The position numbers were made by a program, and so were the translations under genes. Source: JADGHX01 sp037200125 (GTDB taxonomy: Bacteria > Pseudomonadota > Gammaproteobacteria > Steroidobacterales > Steroidobacteraceae). From it: a DNA stretch of 64,000 nucleotides. Below the pieces are notes generated by a model. The model worked only from the letters and a program-made list of their open reading frames with translations, was not told the DNA's origin and ran no database searches. Positions within the stretch are counted from its first letter, which is position 1. Every line of letters starts with the position of its first letter. The stretch covers positions 62,001 to 126,000 of the forward strand of contig JBBCGS010000001.1 of assembly GCA_037200125.1 (NCBI GenBank), written 5' to 3'. Shown in pieces: positions 44,962 through 53,171 of the stretch.

Positions 44962-45891
44962 GTGCTGCTAGCCCCTTACTACCGTAGTTACGAGCTCGCC
45001 TGGGAAGGCGACCCGGGCTCGAGCGCGCTGTTCCGCAGGATCATGCGCATCGGGCTCGTGCTGCTCGTCGTGTTCGTCCTGATCTTCTATTTCTGGCCGC
45101 CGCCGAAGAAGACTCACATGGAGGAGTCCATCCCGCCGCGCCTGGCGCGCGTGATGATCGAGCAGCAGCCGAAGCCGCCACCACCCCCGCCGCCGGTCGT
45201 CGAGCAGCCCAAACCGAAGCCGCCGGAGCCGGACAAGAAGGTGGCGATGGTGAAGCCGCCGGTCGATGTGAAGCAGCAGGCGCGCGAGAAGGCGCAGAAG
45301 CAGCTGAACCAGGTGAAGGACGAGCTCGCCGACCTGCGCGAGCAGCTCGACATGACCCCGCTCGCCCAGACCAAGAACCTGTCGGGCGCGGTGGGCGAGG
45401 ATTCGCACGCCGAGCGCAACCTGATCACCTCCAAGGCGGGCCAGGGCTCCAGTGGCATCACCACCTCCAGCATGGGCAGCCGTGGCTTCGGGACCGGCGC
45501 AGGCTCTTTGACGGGGCACGATACCGGGGCGGTCGCCTCCAGCATTGCGCGCTCGGGGCTCGATGCCCGGGGGCCGACACGCACCGGTTCCAGCGGCAAG
45601 GCCGCCCGCAGCCGCGAGGAGATCGAGCTGATCTTCGATCGCAACAAGGGCGCCATTTATTCCCTCTACAGTCGCGCTTTGAGGGATACGCCCGATCTGC
45701 AGGGCAAAATGGTGCTGGAATTCACGATTTCCCCCACCGGGGAAGTGACGATGTGCCGGGTGGTTTCCAGCGAATTGAACGATCCTGAGCTCGAGAAGAA
45801 GATCGTGGCGCGCGTGCGCCTGTTCCGCTTCGAGGCGAAGGATGTCGAGACGATCACCACAACGAAGCCCATCGACTTCTTCCCTGCTTGA
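44962..45891 (+). CDS. AgmX/PglI-like TonB-type energy transducer
   Basis: 309 residues from GTG 44962. TM helix IGLVLLVVFVLIFYFWPPPKK, then a Pro-rich spacer (QQPKPPPPPPPVVEQPKPKPPEPDKK), a coiled region (REKAQKQLNQVKDELADLREQLDM), a Gly/Ser linker, and a C-terminal domain REEIELIFDRNKGAIYSLYSRALRD...GKMVLEFTISPTGEVTMCRVVSSELNDPELEKKIVARVRLFRF. This is the AgmX/PglI C-terminal domain of the TonB superfamily, which would link the ExbBDD motor to envelope partners. Last gene of the run; hairpins follow. Confidence 0.85.
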   Translation: MLLAPYYRSYELAWEGDPGSSALFRRIMRIGLVLLVVFVLIFYFWPPPKKTHMEESIPPRLARVMIEQQPKPPPPPPPVVEQPKPKPPEPDKKVAMVKPPVDVKQQAREKAQKQLNQVKDELADLREQLDMTPLAQTKNLSGAVGEDSHAERNLITSKAGQGSSGITTSSMGSRGFGTGAGSLTGHDTGAVASSIARSGLDARGPTRTGSSGKAARSREEIELIFDRNKGAIYSLYSRALRDTPDLQGKMVLEFTISPTGEVTMCRVVSSELNDPELEKKIVARVRLFRFEAKDVETITTTKPIDFFPA

Positions 45892-45894
45892 TTG

Positions 45895-45922
45895 GGGAAA
45901 AGTCGCCTGCGGCGCTTTTCCC
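45895..45922 (+). terminator. Hairpin after the Exb/TonB operon
   Basis: GGGAAAAG (45895-45902) pairs with CTTTTCCC (45915-45922), with extra pairing of CGCC/GGCG inside. It begins 4 bases after the stop at 45891. Likely end of the long plus-strand transcript. Confidence 0.6.
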
Positions 45923-45941
45923 GGACTGGGGCTTCGGTTCC

Positions 45942-45969
45942 GGCGGCGAAAAGCGTGGTTTTCGCCGCC
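45942..45969. repeat. Second perfect inverted repeat
   Basis: GGCGGCGAAAA (45942-45952) and TTTTCGCCGCC (45959-45969), an 11-base stem with a 6-base loop, 20 bases beyond the first hairpin. Could be a second terminator. Confidence 0.55.
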
Positions 45970-46050
45970 TGAGTTGGCGCGTCGCTACGCCCGGGCGGGG
46001 GCACTGGCTCGCGCTGGTGAATGTGCCGGCGCCCGTTTTGGCGGTGTCGC

Positions 46051-46410
46051 ATGAACCTGCAGTCGGAAATCGAGTACTTCACGGAGCTTGCGATCCTCGA
46101 CAAAGCGCGCCTCCTCAACAGCTTTCTCCATGAGCTGGCGCAGGAGGCCCGCAGCACCTATGGGCCAGGCACCGAGGCGGTGCATGACACGTTGCACCTG
46201 CGGTTCGTCAACGAGATCTCGTTTCGGCTCACCCGTCTGATCGAGCAGTTTCTTGCCGAGGATGCGGCCCGGCCGGCCGATGAGGTCGTCCTGCGAATGC
46301 TGCTGTCCCCTCGGGCGGACAAGATCGCCGAGCGCCTGATCTTCAATGCCTACCGTCGCGCCATTCAGGGCTTCGAGAGCTACGACACCACCGTGCTGAT
46401 GGGCGGCTGA
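46051..46410 (+). CDS. Small helical conserved hypothetical protein
   Basis: 119 residues from MNLQSEIEYFTELAILDKARLL; an ATG 30 bases upstream adds a basic Cys-rich stretch that does not fit. No signal or membrane segment. All-helical composition (FLHELAQEARSTYG, LHLRFVNEISFRLTRLIEQFL, ADKIAERLIFNAYRRAIQGFE). Ribosome site weak. Function unknown. Confidence 0.6.
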   Translation: MNLQSEIEYFTELAILDKARLLNSFLHELAQEARSTYGPGTEAVHDTLHLRFVNEISFRLTRLIEQFLAEDAARPADEVVLRMLLSPRADKIAERLIFNAYRRAIQGFESYDTTVLMGG

Positions 46411-46531
46411 GCCCGGCCAGCGCATCGCGCTTTCACGACGCCGCACGCGCGTCGAATTGCACAGCCCCGCCGCTCTATCCCGTATGGCCGCTTGCCATGC
46501 GTGACGCCATCCGTTTAATTTCCTTGGCGTC

Positions 46532-48514
46532 ATGATCGAACAACCCCTACTACAAGTTCTGATACTGCTGGCTGGCTCGCTATTCGTCGTGACGTTGCTG
46601 CGGCGGCTGGGGTTGCCGCCGATCCTGGGCTATCTGGTCGTCGGCATGGCGCTCGGTCCGTTCGCGTTCGGGCTCGTGCGCGAATCGACCACGACCGCGC
46701 TGCTGGCCGAACTGGGCGTCACCTTCCTGCTGTTCACGCTGGGCCTGGAGTTCTCGCTCCCGCGCATGCTCGCGATGAAACGCGAGGTATTCGGGCTCGG
46801 CGCCGCGCAGGTGGTCGCGACCACCGTCGTGTTCGCCTGCATTGCGCGCATCGCCGGCATCGATTGGCCGATGGCGGTCGTGATCGGCGGCGCCATCTCG
46901 ATGAGCAGCACCGCGATCATCATGCATCAGCTCACGGAGCGCGCTGAGCTCAACCGCACGCACGGCCGCCTCGCCTTCAGCATGCTGCTGTTCCAGGATC
47001 TGGCGTTCGTGCCGTTTCTGGCGCTCGCGGCCGCGCTGACCCGCAAAGGCGAGTTCTCGCTCCTCTCGACGCTCACGAACGTCGCGCTCGGCGCGGTGGC
47101 CGTGGGAATCGTGCTGGTGATGGGGCGGCTGTTGCTGAGGCCGCTGTTCCAGGAGATTGCCCGAAGCCGGCTGCGGGAGCTGTTCACGCTCGCCGTGCTG
47201 TTCGTCGTGCTCTCTTCGGCGTGGGTGTCCCACACCGCCGGCCTGTCGCTCGCGCTTGGCGGTTTTCTCGCGGGAATGATGCTCGCGGAGACCGAATACC
47301 GGCATCAGATCGAGATCGTGATCCGGCCGTTCCGCGACATCCTGCTCGGCCTGTTCTTCATCACCGTGGGCATGCTGCTCGACGTGCGGCTGCTGGTGAA
47401 CGAGTTCGGGCTCGTGTTCTCGATGCTGCTCGGGCTCGTCGTGCTCAAGGCGGCGACCGCGACACTCGTATCCCGCTGGTTCACGGGCTCGTGGTTCAAG
47501 TCGATTCGCACCGGGGTCGTGATCTCGATCGCGGGCGAGTTCGGCATCGCGCTGCTCACGCTCGTCCTGCAGGGCGAAGTGCTGCCGACGAGGTTCGGCC
47601 AGCCGCTGCTCGTGGCCATCGCGCTGTCGATGATCGTGAGCCCGTTCATCATCAGCAACAACAAGCGCGTCGCGCGCTTCCTGCTGCGGGAGCATGGGCC
47701 GCCCGGCACCGCCGTACAGCGCGAGGATGCGGCGACTCACGGAATCGCCCAGCGCGAGCACGTGATTCTGTGCGGCTTCGGGCGCGTCGGCCAGAACGTG
47801 GCGCGGGTGCTGGAGACGCACGGCTTCGAATACATCGCGCTCGATCTCGACCCGGCACGCATCCGCGCCGCCCGCCAGGCCGGCGACCCGGTGATCTTCG
47901 GCGACTCCGCCGACGAAGAGATGCTGATCCGCGCCGGTCTCGAACGCGCCAATGCCGTGATCATCAGCTTTGCCGATCCCGGCACTTCGATCGGGATTCT
48001 TCGTTCGATCCGCGCCCTGCGTCGCGAGGTGCCGATACTGGTTCGCACGCAGGACGATTCGCGCCTCAACGAGCTGCGCGAAGCCGGCGCGACCGACGTC
48101 GTGCCCGAGACGCTCGAAGCGAGCCTCATGCTGGTGTCGCAGGTATTGATGCTGCTCAACGTTCCCGTCGCGAAGGTCATGCGTACCGTGAGTGACATCC
48201 GTAACTCGCGTTACGCCGTGCTCCGGAACGTCGTGAACCTGGACGGTGCGAGCTTCGTCCCGATCGAAAACGCGCCGGAAGACGCCGAGCAGCTCCGGAC
48301 CGTGCTGCTGCCGCCGGGCGCCTGGGGCGTCGGCCGCACACTCGACGAAGTGCGCTCGCGCGGCGCCGAAGTGACCTTCAACAGCATCCGCCGGCATGGC
48401 ATTGTCGGGCGCGAACCGGGCGGCGAGACCTCGCTCCGCGACGGCGACATCGTCGTCATCTACGGCTCGCCGAAAGCGTGCGAGCACGCGGAGTCCGTGC
48501 TGCTCGCTGGTTGA
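46532..48514 (+). CDS. Kef-type CPA2 cation:proton antiporter with RCK domains
   Basis: 660 residues. Residues 1 to about 385 form the Na/H exchanger-like membrane domain (LGLPPILGYLVVGMALGP, LGVTFLLFTLGLEFSL, GAISMSSTAIIMHQL, FQDLAFVPFLALA). Then TrkA-N/RCK about 405-525 with the nucleotide-binding loop ILCGFGRVGQNVARVLE and acidic IALDLDPAR. A TrkA-C domain is at the end (DGDIVVIYGSP). Closest by layout to YbaL/KefB-like K+/H+ antiporters; no KefF/KefG partner is seen. Confidence 0.9.
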   Translation: MIEQPLLQVLILLAGSLFVVTLLRRLGLPPILGYLVVGMALGPFAFGLVRESTTTALLAELGVTFLLFTLGLEFSLPRMLAMKREVFGLGAAQVVATTVVFACIARIAGIDWPMAVVIGGAISMSSTAIIMHQLTERAELNRTHGRLAFSMLLFQDLAFVPFLALAAALTRKGEFSLLSTLTNVALGAVAVGIVLVMGRLLLRPLFQEIARSRLRELFTLAVLFVVLSSAWVSHTAGLSLALGGFLAGMMLAETEYRHQIEIVIRPFRDILLGLFFITVGMLLDVRLLVNEFGLVFSMLLGLVVLKAATATLVSRWFTGSWFKSIRTGVVISIAGEFGIALLTLVLQGEVLPTRFGQPLLVAIALSMIVSPFIISNNKRVARFLLREHGPPGTAVQREDAATHGIAQREHVILCGFGRVGQNVARVLETHGFEYIALDLDPARIRAARQAGDPVIFGDSADEEMLIRAGLERANAVIISFADPGTSIGILRSIRALRREVPILVRTQDDSRLNELREAGATDVVPETLEASLMLVSQVLMLLNVPVAKVMRTVSDIRNSRYAVLRNVVNLDGASFVPIENAPEDAEQLRTVLLPPGAWGVGRTLDEVRSRGAEVTFNSIRRHGIVGREPGGETSLRDGDIVVIYGSPKACEHAESVLLAG

Positions 48515-48526
48515 GGAGAAGTATTC

Positions 48527-48907
48527 ATGCACAAGAGCCGCCTCGCAGGCTTCATCATCGACTGCAATACGCCGGACCTCGACGCCGCCGCGACGTTCTG
48601 GACGCAGGCGCTCGGCTACCCGCTCTCGAAGCTGGAAGGGGACCAGGCGGGCATTTACCGCAAGTTCGACACGGGCCCCACCGGCCTGCAAATCGAAGTG
48701 CAGCAGGTCGAGCATGCGAGCCGGGTGCACCTGGACATCGAAACCGACGACATCGAGGCCGAGGCCACGCGCCTGGAAGGCCTTGGCGCGCGGAAAGTAA
48801 AGCGCTTTCCGCGCTGGTGGGTGATGCAAGCCCCCACGGGGCAGCGGTTCTGCGTCATCCAGCCGCAACGCCCGGATTTCGCGGAGAAGGCGAACGTCTG
48901 GGAGTGA
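48527..48907 (+). CDS. VOC-superfamily (glyoxalase-like) protein
   Basis: 126 residues. Strand-helix pattern of a single VOC module: LAGFIIDCNTPDLDAAATFWTQALGYPLSKLEG, then VHLDIETDDIEAEATRLEGLGARKV and WWVMQAPTGQRFCVIQPQ. Likely metal-binding residues are in VHLDIE and FCVIQP. Good ribosome site GAGGAG upstream. 12 bases after the antiporter gene, so probably co-transcribed. Substrate unknown. Confidence 0.85.
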   Translation: MHKSRLAGFIIDCNTPDLDAAATFWTQALGYPLSKLEGDQAGIYRKFDTGPTGLQIEVQQVEHASRVHLDIETDDIEAEATRLEGLGARKVKRFPRWWVMQAPTGQRFCVIQPQRPDFAEKANVWE

Positions 48908-49004
48908 AGGGGAAACGTTTGGGCGTAGCTGCGCGTCACCGCGGGTAGCGGCGCGCCCGGGCAAAAACCCCGCTTTTGGCACCGGAAACGCAGGCGCGGT
49001 AGCG

Positions 49005-49027
49005 AAAAATCGCCGAAGGCGATTTTT
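49005..49027. terminator. Bidirectional terminator upstream of ppc
   Basis: AAAAATCGCC-GAA-GGCGATTTTT: 10-base stem, 3-base loop, with T-runs on the plus strand and A-run complement on the other. Terminates the antiporter/VOC transcript before ppc. Confidence 0.8.
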
Positions 49028-49055
49028 TCCAATGGAGTAGAATCCGCGGCTCATC

Positions 49056-51785
49056 GTGATCCGCAGTCAGATCTATTTCCCTCCAAAGCACGAAGCGCTG
49101 CGCGAGGACGTGCATGCGCTCGGCGCGCTGGTCGGCGAAATCCTGCTGGAGCAGGGCGGCCCCCAGCTCCTGTATCTCGTCGAGCAGGACCGCATGGCCG
49201 CCATCCATCGGCGCGATGGCGACACCAAGGCGCACGCCGAGCTGCTCGCCCTCGTCAAGGATCGCCCGCCTGCGGTAGCGCGGGACCTGGTGCGTGCATT
49301 CTCCACCTGGTTCCAGGTGGTGAACCTTGCGGAGAAGGTCCACCGCATCCGCCGCCGCCGCGAATACTTCGTGAAAGACAGCGTTCGCCCGCAACCTGGT
49401 GGCGTGCAGGATGCGTTCGCGCGACTCAAGGTCGAAGGGCTGCGGCTGCAGGACGTGCTGGGCCTCGTCGGCCAGCTGCGCATCGAGCCGGTGTTCACGG
49501 CGCACCCGACCGAATCCACTCGTCGCACCATCCTTCGCCAGCAGCAGCACATCGCGGATCTTCTGCTCGATCGGCTGAACCCCACGCTCACACCCAATGA
49601 CATGCGCGCGCTCTGGGGCGCGGTCCGCACGGAGCTTACGGCGGGTTGGCAGACGGAAGATCACCCGCGCGAGAAGCTCACGGTCGCCGACGAGCGCGAG
49701 CACGTGCTGTTCTATCTCACGGACATCCTGTATCGCGTAGTGCCGGCGTTCTACGAAGAGATCGCGCTGGCGTTGGAGAAGGTGTACGGCGTTCCGGCCG
49801 AGTCCGTCGAGCTGCCTTCGGTGCTGCGCTTCGGCACCTGGGTGGGCGGCGACATGGACGGCAGCCCGGACGTGCACGCCAAGACCATCCGCGAAACGCT
49901 TGCGCGCCAGCAGCAGGTCATCGTCAACGTTTACTACCGCGAGACTCAGCGGCTAGTGGACCGGCTTTCGCAGAGCGCGAGCCGCATCAGTGTTACCTCG
50001 GCGCTTTCGAAGCGAATCGACGAATACACCTCGCTGCTGCCGGGCGCGCGCTCGGCGACGCCGGCGCGGCACGATCGCATGCCGTATCGCGTGTTCCTTG
50101 CGCAGATCGGCGAGCGTCTGCGGTACAGCTACGACGGTCGTCCGAACGGGTACGCCAACGTCCAGCAGCTTCGCGCGGACGTCATGCTGATTGCCGATAG
50201 CCTTCGCGCGAACAAGGGCGTGAACGCCGGGCTTTTCTACATCCAGCGATTCCTGCGCCGGATCGACACGTTCGGTTTTCACGTGGCGACGCTCGACGTT
50301 CGCCAGCACACGAGCGTGCATCATCAGGTGCTCGCGAAAGGCCTGGACGATCCGCAGTGGCTCACGCGCACGCCTGAGGATCGAACCGCGAGGCTCGCGG
50401 ACGCGCTCTCGCGCGACATGGGGCCGCGTGCGGAGCTCGATCCGCTGGGCAAGCGTACGCTCGGTGTGTTTGAAGCGATGGTGCAGGGTCGCCATCGATA
50501 CGGCGCGAATGCTATCGGCAATTTCGTCGTTAGCGGCTGCTGTGGCGCGGATGATGTGCTCGCGCCGCTGCTCCTCGCGCGGTGGGCCGAGGCCTACGAC
50601 AAGCGCACCGGCGAGATCGCGGTGGATGTCGCGCCGCTGTTTGAATCCGTGGATACGTTGGACCGCTGTGGCGAAGTCATGCGCACGCTGCTGGCCGAGC
50701 CGGTGTATCACCGCCATATCGAGGCTCGTGGGCGACGCCAATGCGTGCTGATCGGCTATTCCGACAGCAACGAAGCGGACGGGCCCTGCGCGTCGCGGTT
50801 CGCCACCCATCAGGCGCAACGGACGCTGGCGGGCTCACTCACCGCGGACGGCGAGAGCTTCGTGATCTTTCACGCGCGCGGCGGAAGCATCGCCCGTGGC
50901 GGCGGACGCGTGGATGCGCTGGTGCGCGCGGCCCCGGTCGAAGCACTCAACGGCGTGCTGCGATTTACGGAGCAGGGCGAAGCCATCCAGCAAAGCTACG
51001 GCCTGCGGCCCATTGCCATGCGTACGTTGGAACGCGCGTTCAACGCGCTGAGCACCACGACCTCCGCCGCACGCCAGGGAAAGATCCAGACCGATCGCGC
51101 GGATCATCTCGAAGTCGCGTCGACGATCGCCGCCGCGAGCCGCGAGGCCTATCGCAAGCTTGTGCATTCGGAAGGCCAGTTCTACGATTTCTTCCGCGCC
51201 GTCACCCCGATCGATGTGATCGAGCGGATGCAGATCGGCTCACGGCCGGTGCATCGTTCGGACCCCGGCTCGCTCGATTCACTGCGCGCTGTGCCGTGGG
51301 TTTTCGCGTGGACGCAGTCCCGACACATGCTGCCGGGCTGGTATGGTGCCGGGACCGGGCTAGCCGCGGCGATCAAGAAATTCGGCTTGGCTCGCCTGCG
51401 AGCGACCTACTCCGAGTGGTTCTTCCTGCATAACCTCGTCGACGACGTGGAAGCCATGCTGGGTCGAACGGACCTCGAGATCGCGAGCGCCTACAACGTG
51501 CTCGCGCCGGCCGCGCTTCATCGGTTTTTCGAGCCGATCCGCGAGGAATGCGCGCTGGCCGCGCATCACCTGCTGTCGATCAAAGGCTGCTCGGCGCTGC
51601 TCGACTCCGATGCCACGCTGCAGCGGGGCATTCAGCTTCGTAATCCCTATGTCGACCCGATGAACCTGATGCAGGTGGACCTGCTCCAGCGCTGGCGCGC
51701 GACCGAGCGGCAGGATCGCGATCTGTTCGATGCTTTGCTGGCCAGCATCAGTGGTATCTCTCAAGGTCTGCAGAGCACGGGTTAG
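49056..51785 (+). CDS. ppc: Phosphoenolpyruvate carboxylase
   Basis: 909 residues, usual size; the start is GTG 49056. Anaplerotic enzyme forming oxaloacetate from PEP and bicarbonate. Active-site regions: VFTAHPTESTRRT (His150), FGTWVGGDMDGSPDV, FHVATLDVRQHT, FHARGGSIARGGGRV and FTEQGEAIQQSYGLRPIA. The region GYSDSNEADGPCASRF corresponds to GYSDSxKDxG of other enzymes: the conserved catalytic Lys is Glu573 here, with the same spacing. The neighbouring FHGRGG reads FHARGG. It may be an active variant or an impaired enzyme. A hairpin lies upstream and a GNAT gene follows 16 bases later. Confidence 0.93.
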   Translation: MIRSQIYFPPKHEALREDVHALGALVGEILLEQGGPQLLYLVEQDRMAAIHRRDGDTKAHAELLALVKDRPPAVARDLVRAFSTWFQVVNLAEKVHRIRRRREYFVKDSVRPQPGGVQDAFARLKVEGLRLQDVLGLVGQLRIEPVFTAHPTESTRRTILRQQQHIADLLLDRLNPTLTPNDMRALWGAVRTELTAGWQTEDHPREKLTVADEREHVLFYLTDILYRVVPAFYEEIALALEKVYGVPAESVELPSVLRFGTWVGGDMDGSPDVHAKTIRETLARQQQVIVNVYYRETQRLVDRLSQSASRISVTSALSKRIDEYTSLLPGARSATPARHDRMPYRVFLAQIGERLRYSYDGRPNGYANVQQLRADVMLIADSLRANKGVNAGLFYIQRFLRRIDTFGFHVATLDVRQHTSVHHQVLAKGLDDPQWLTRTPEDRTARLADALSRDMGPRAELDPLGKRTLGVFEAMVQGRHRYGANAIGNFVVSGCCGADDVLAPLLLARWAEAYDKRTGEIAVDVAPLFESVDTLDRCGEVMRTLLAEPVYHRHIEARGRRQCVLIGYSDSNEADGPCASRFATHQAQRTLAGSLTADGESFVIFHARGGSIARGGGRVDALVRAAPVEALNGVLRFTEQGEAIQQSYGLRPIAMRTLERAFNALSTTTSAARQGKIQTDRADHLEVASTIAAASREAYRKLVHSEGQFYDFFRAVTPIDVIERMQIGSRPVHRSDPGSLDSLRAVPWVFAWTQSRHMLPGWYGAGTGLAAAIKKFGLARLRATYSEWFFLHNLVDDVEAMLGRTDLEIASAYNVLAPAALHRFFEPIREECALAAHHLLSIKGCSALLDSDATLQRGIQLRNPYVDPMNLMQVDLLQRWRATERQDRDLFDALLASISGISQGLQSTG

Positions 51786-51801
51786 TTAGAGGATTCCGCG
51801 C

Positions 51802-52329
51802 ATGAGCAACGCTGCGCACGCCGCCATCACCATTCGCCCGGCTCGGGAAGACGAGGTGCCGCTCGTGCTGCAATTCGTGCGCGAGCTGGCGGAGTACGAG
51901 CATCTTTTGCATGAGGCTGTGGCTACCGAAGAGCGTGTGCGGCGCGACCTCTTCGGGCCTCGGCCTTATGCGGAAGTGGTTTTCGCCTGTCTCGATGGGG
52001 AGCCGGTGGGGTTTGCGCTGTTCTTCCACAACTATTCGACGTTTGTGGGGAAGCCGGGCATTTATCTCGAAGACTTGTTCGTGCGGCCGGCGGTGCGGGG
52101 GAAGGGGCTTGGCAAGGCCCTTCTTGTGTGGCTCGCGGCCGAAGCGGTGAGGCGGGATTGTGGGCGGCTCGAGTGGTCGGTGCTGGATTGGAATGAGCCG
52201 TCTATCGAGTTCTATAAGAGCTTGGGGGCCAAGCCCATGGATGAGTGGACGATGTTTCGCCTTGGCGGCGATGCGCTGGTTGCGCTTGCTGAGAAGGAAG
52301 AAGGAAGCCCTCAATCGCCGGGCGATTGA
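51802..52329 (+). CDS. GNAT-family N-acetyltransferase (SSAT-like)
   Basis: 175 residues. Acetyl-CoA-binding motif A: IYLEDLFVRPAVRGKGLGKALLVWLAAEAVRR; later LEWSVLDWNEPSIEFYKSLGA. The EDLFVRPxxRGKGxG form with WNxPSIxFY is that of diamine/spermidine acetyltransferase-like proteins, so polyamine or amino-acid acetylation is plausible. The C-terminal residues GSPQSPGD come from a REP-like palindrome that overlaps the gene end. Confidence 0.88.
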   Translation: MSNAAHAAITIRPAREDEVPLVLQFVRELAEYEHLLHEAVATEERVRRDLFGPRPYAEVVFACLDGEPVGFALFFHNYSTFVGKPGIYLEDLFVRPAVRGKGLGKALLVWLAAEAVRRDCGRLEWSVLDWNEPSIEFYKSLGAKPMDEWTMFRLGGDALVALAEKEEGSPQSPGD

Positions 52330-52337
52330 GGGCTTCC
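52303..52337. repeat. REP-like element, copy 3: perfect 17-1-17 palindrome
   Basis: GGAAGCCCTCAATCGCC (52303-52319), one G, then its exact reverse complement (52321-52337). It overlaps the last codons of the GNAT gene and may also act as a terminator. Confidence 0.8.
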
Positions 52338-52378
52338 CGTCCAATCGCCCAACGCATCACGCAATCGCGTGAAACGCA

Positions 52379-52942
52379 TCAGGCCATCGCGTGAATCGCG
52401 CTCGTTGAAGAAATGGGCCGCCGCGTCGAGAACGTCTCGATATCGTCGTCCCCTTGTACGCGGTCGACCTTCTTGCCATCCAGAATGGCCATCAACGTGT
52501 CACGCGCACGAGCCACGCGGCTCTTGATCGTCCCCACGGCGCAGCCGCAGATACGCGCCGCTTCCTCGTAAGAGAAGCCACTCGCGCTAACCAGAATCAG
52601 CGCCGTACGCTGGCCCGGCGACAACGTCGCGAGCGCCCGATTGAGATCGCGCAACTCCAGATCCCCATCGTGATCGGGCGGAACGCTCGGCTCGGGCAGC
52701 GAATCCGTGTCAACACCCGAGGCCTCGAACTTTCGCCGCCGCAGCTGCGAATAGTGCTCGTTGCGCACGATCGTAAAGAGCCATGCCTTGAGGTTGGTGC
52801 CGGGGCGGAACCGGTCGATGTTCGCGAGCGCGCGGGCCAGCGCCTCCTGCACGAGATCATCCGCCTTTACGCCATCCCGGCACAGGGAGCGGGCAAACGT
52901 GTGCATCTGGGGTACCAGGGCCACCATCTCTTGCGTCACCAT
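52379..52942 (-). CDS. ECF sigma factor, EcfG-like
   Basis: 187 residues from MVTQEMVALVPQMHTFARSLCRD. Sigma region 2: ADDLVQEALARALANIDRFRPGTNLKAWLFTIVRNEHYSQLRRRK. Region 4: LATLSPGQRTALILVSASGFSYEEAARICGCAVGTIKSRVARARDTL. ALILVxASGFSYEEAAxICGCAVGTIKSR is the signature of the EcfG/ECF15 general-stress group best known in alphaproteobacteria. No anti-sigma gene or PhyR/NepR pair is next to it. The divergent intergenic region holds a GTCCTAC palindrome. Confidence 0.88.
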   Translation of the reverse strand: MVTQEMVALVPQMHTFARSLCRDGVKADDLVQEALARALANIDRFRPGTNLKAWLFTIVRNEHYSQLRRRKFEASGVDTDSLPEPSVPPDHDGDLELRDLNRALATLSPGQRTALILVSASGFSYEEAARICGCAVGTIKSRVARARDTLMAILDGKKVDRVQGDDDIETFSTRRPISSTSAIHAMA

Positions 52943-53066
52943 GATTTTCGATTCGCCTCCGAGCAGGAAAGTGGATTCAGTCGCGTAGGGCACAAGGTAC
53001 CGGCAATGCGGCTTCGCCAAAGTCGGAGCCGCATGTAGGCCGGCGCGACGCGGCTCTGAAGCGGCT

Positions 53067-53082
53067 GTAAGACCAGTCCTAC
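53067..53082 (+). promoter_or_regulatory. GTCCTAC palindrome, site b
   Basis: GTAAGAC-CA-GTCCTAC between the divergent ECF sigma gene and the small 53172 gene, 90-125 bases from either start. Confidence 0.5.
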
Positions 53083-53171
53083 GAATAGCCACGCTCGTGG
53101 CGCCGATTGGCGACAGGCCCCTTTCTTGCTCGCTGCGGCCCCTGACAGCCGAAACGGGCGTGCGAGGAGCG

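Noticed and set aside
46580..49054. 824-codon antisense ORF opposite the Kef antiporter
   Set aside because: Shadow of the antiporter and VOC genes: composition dominated by Arg, His, Asp and Gln, no fold or start signal.
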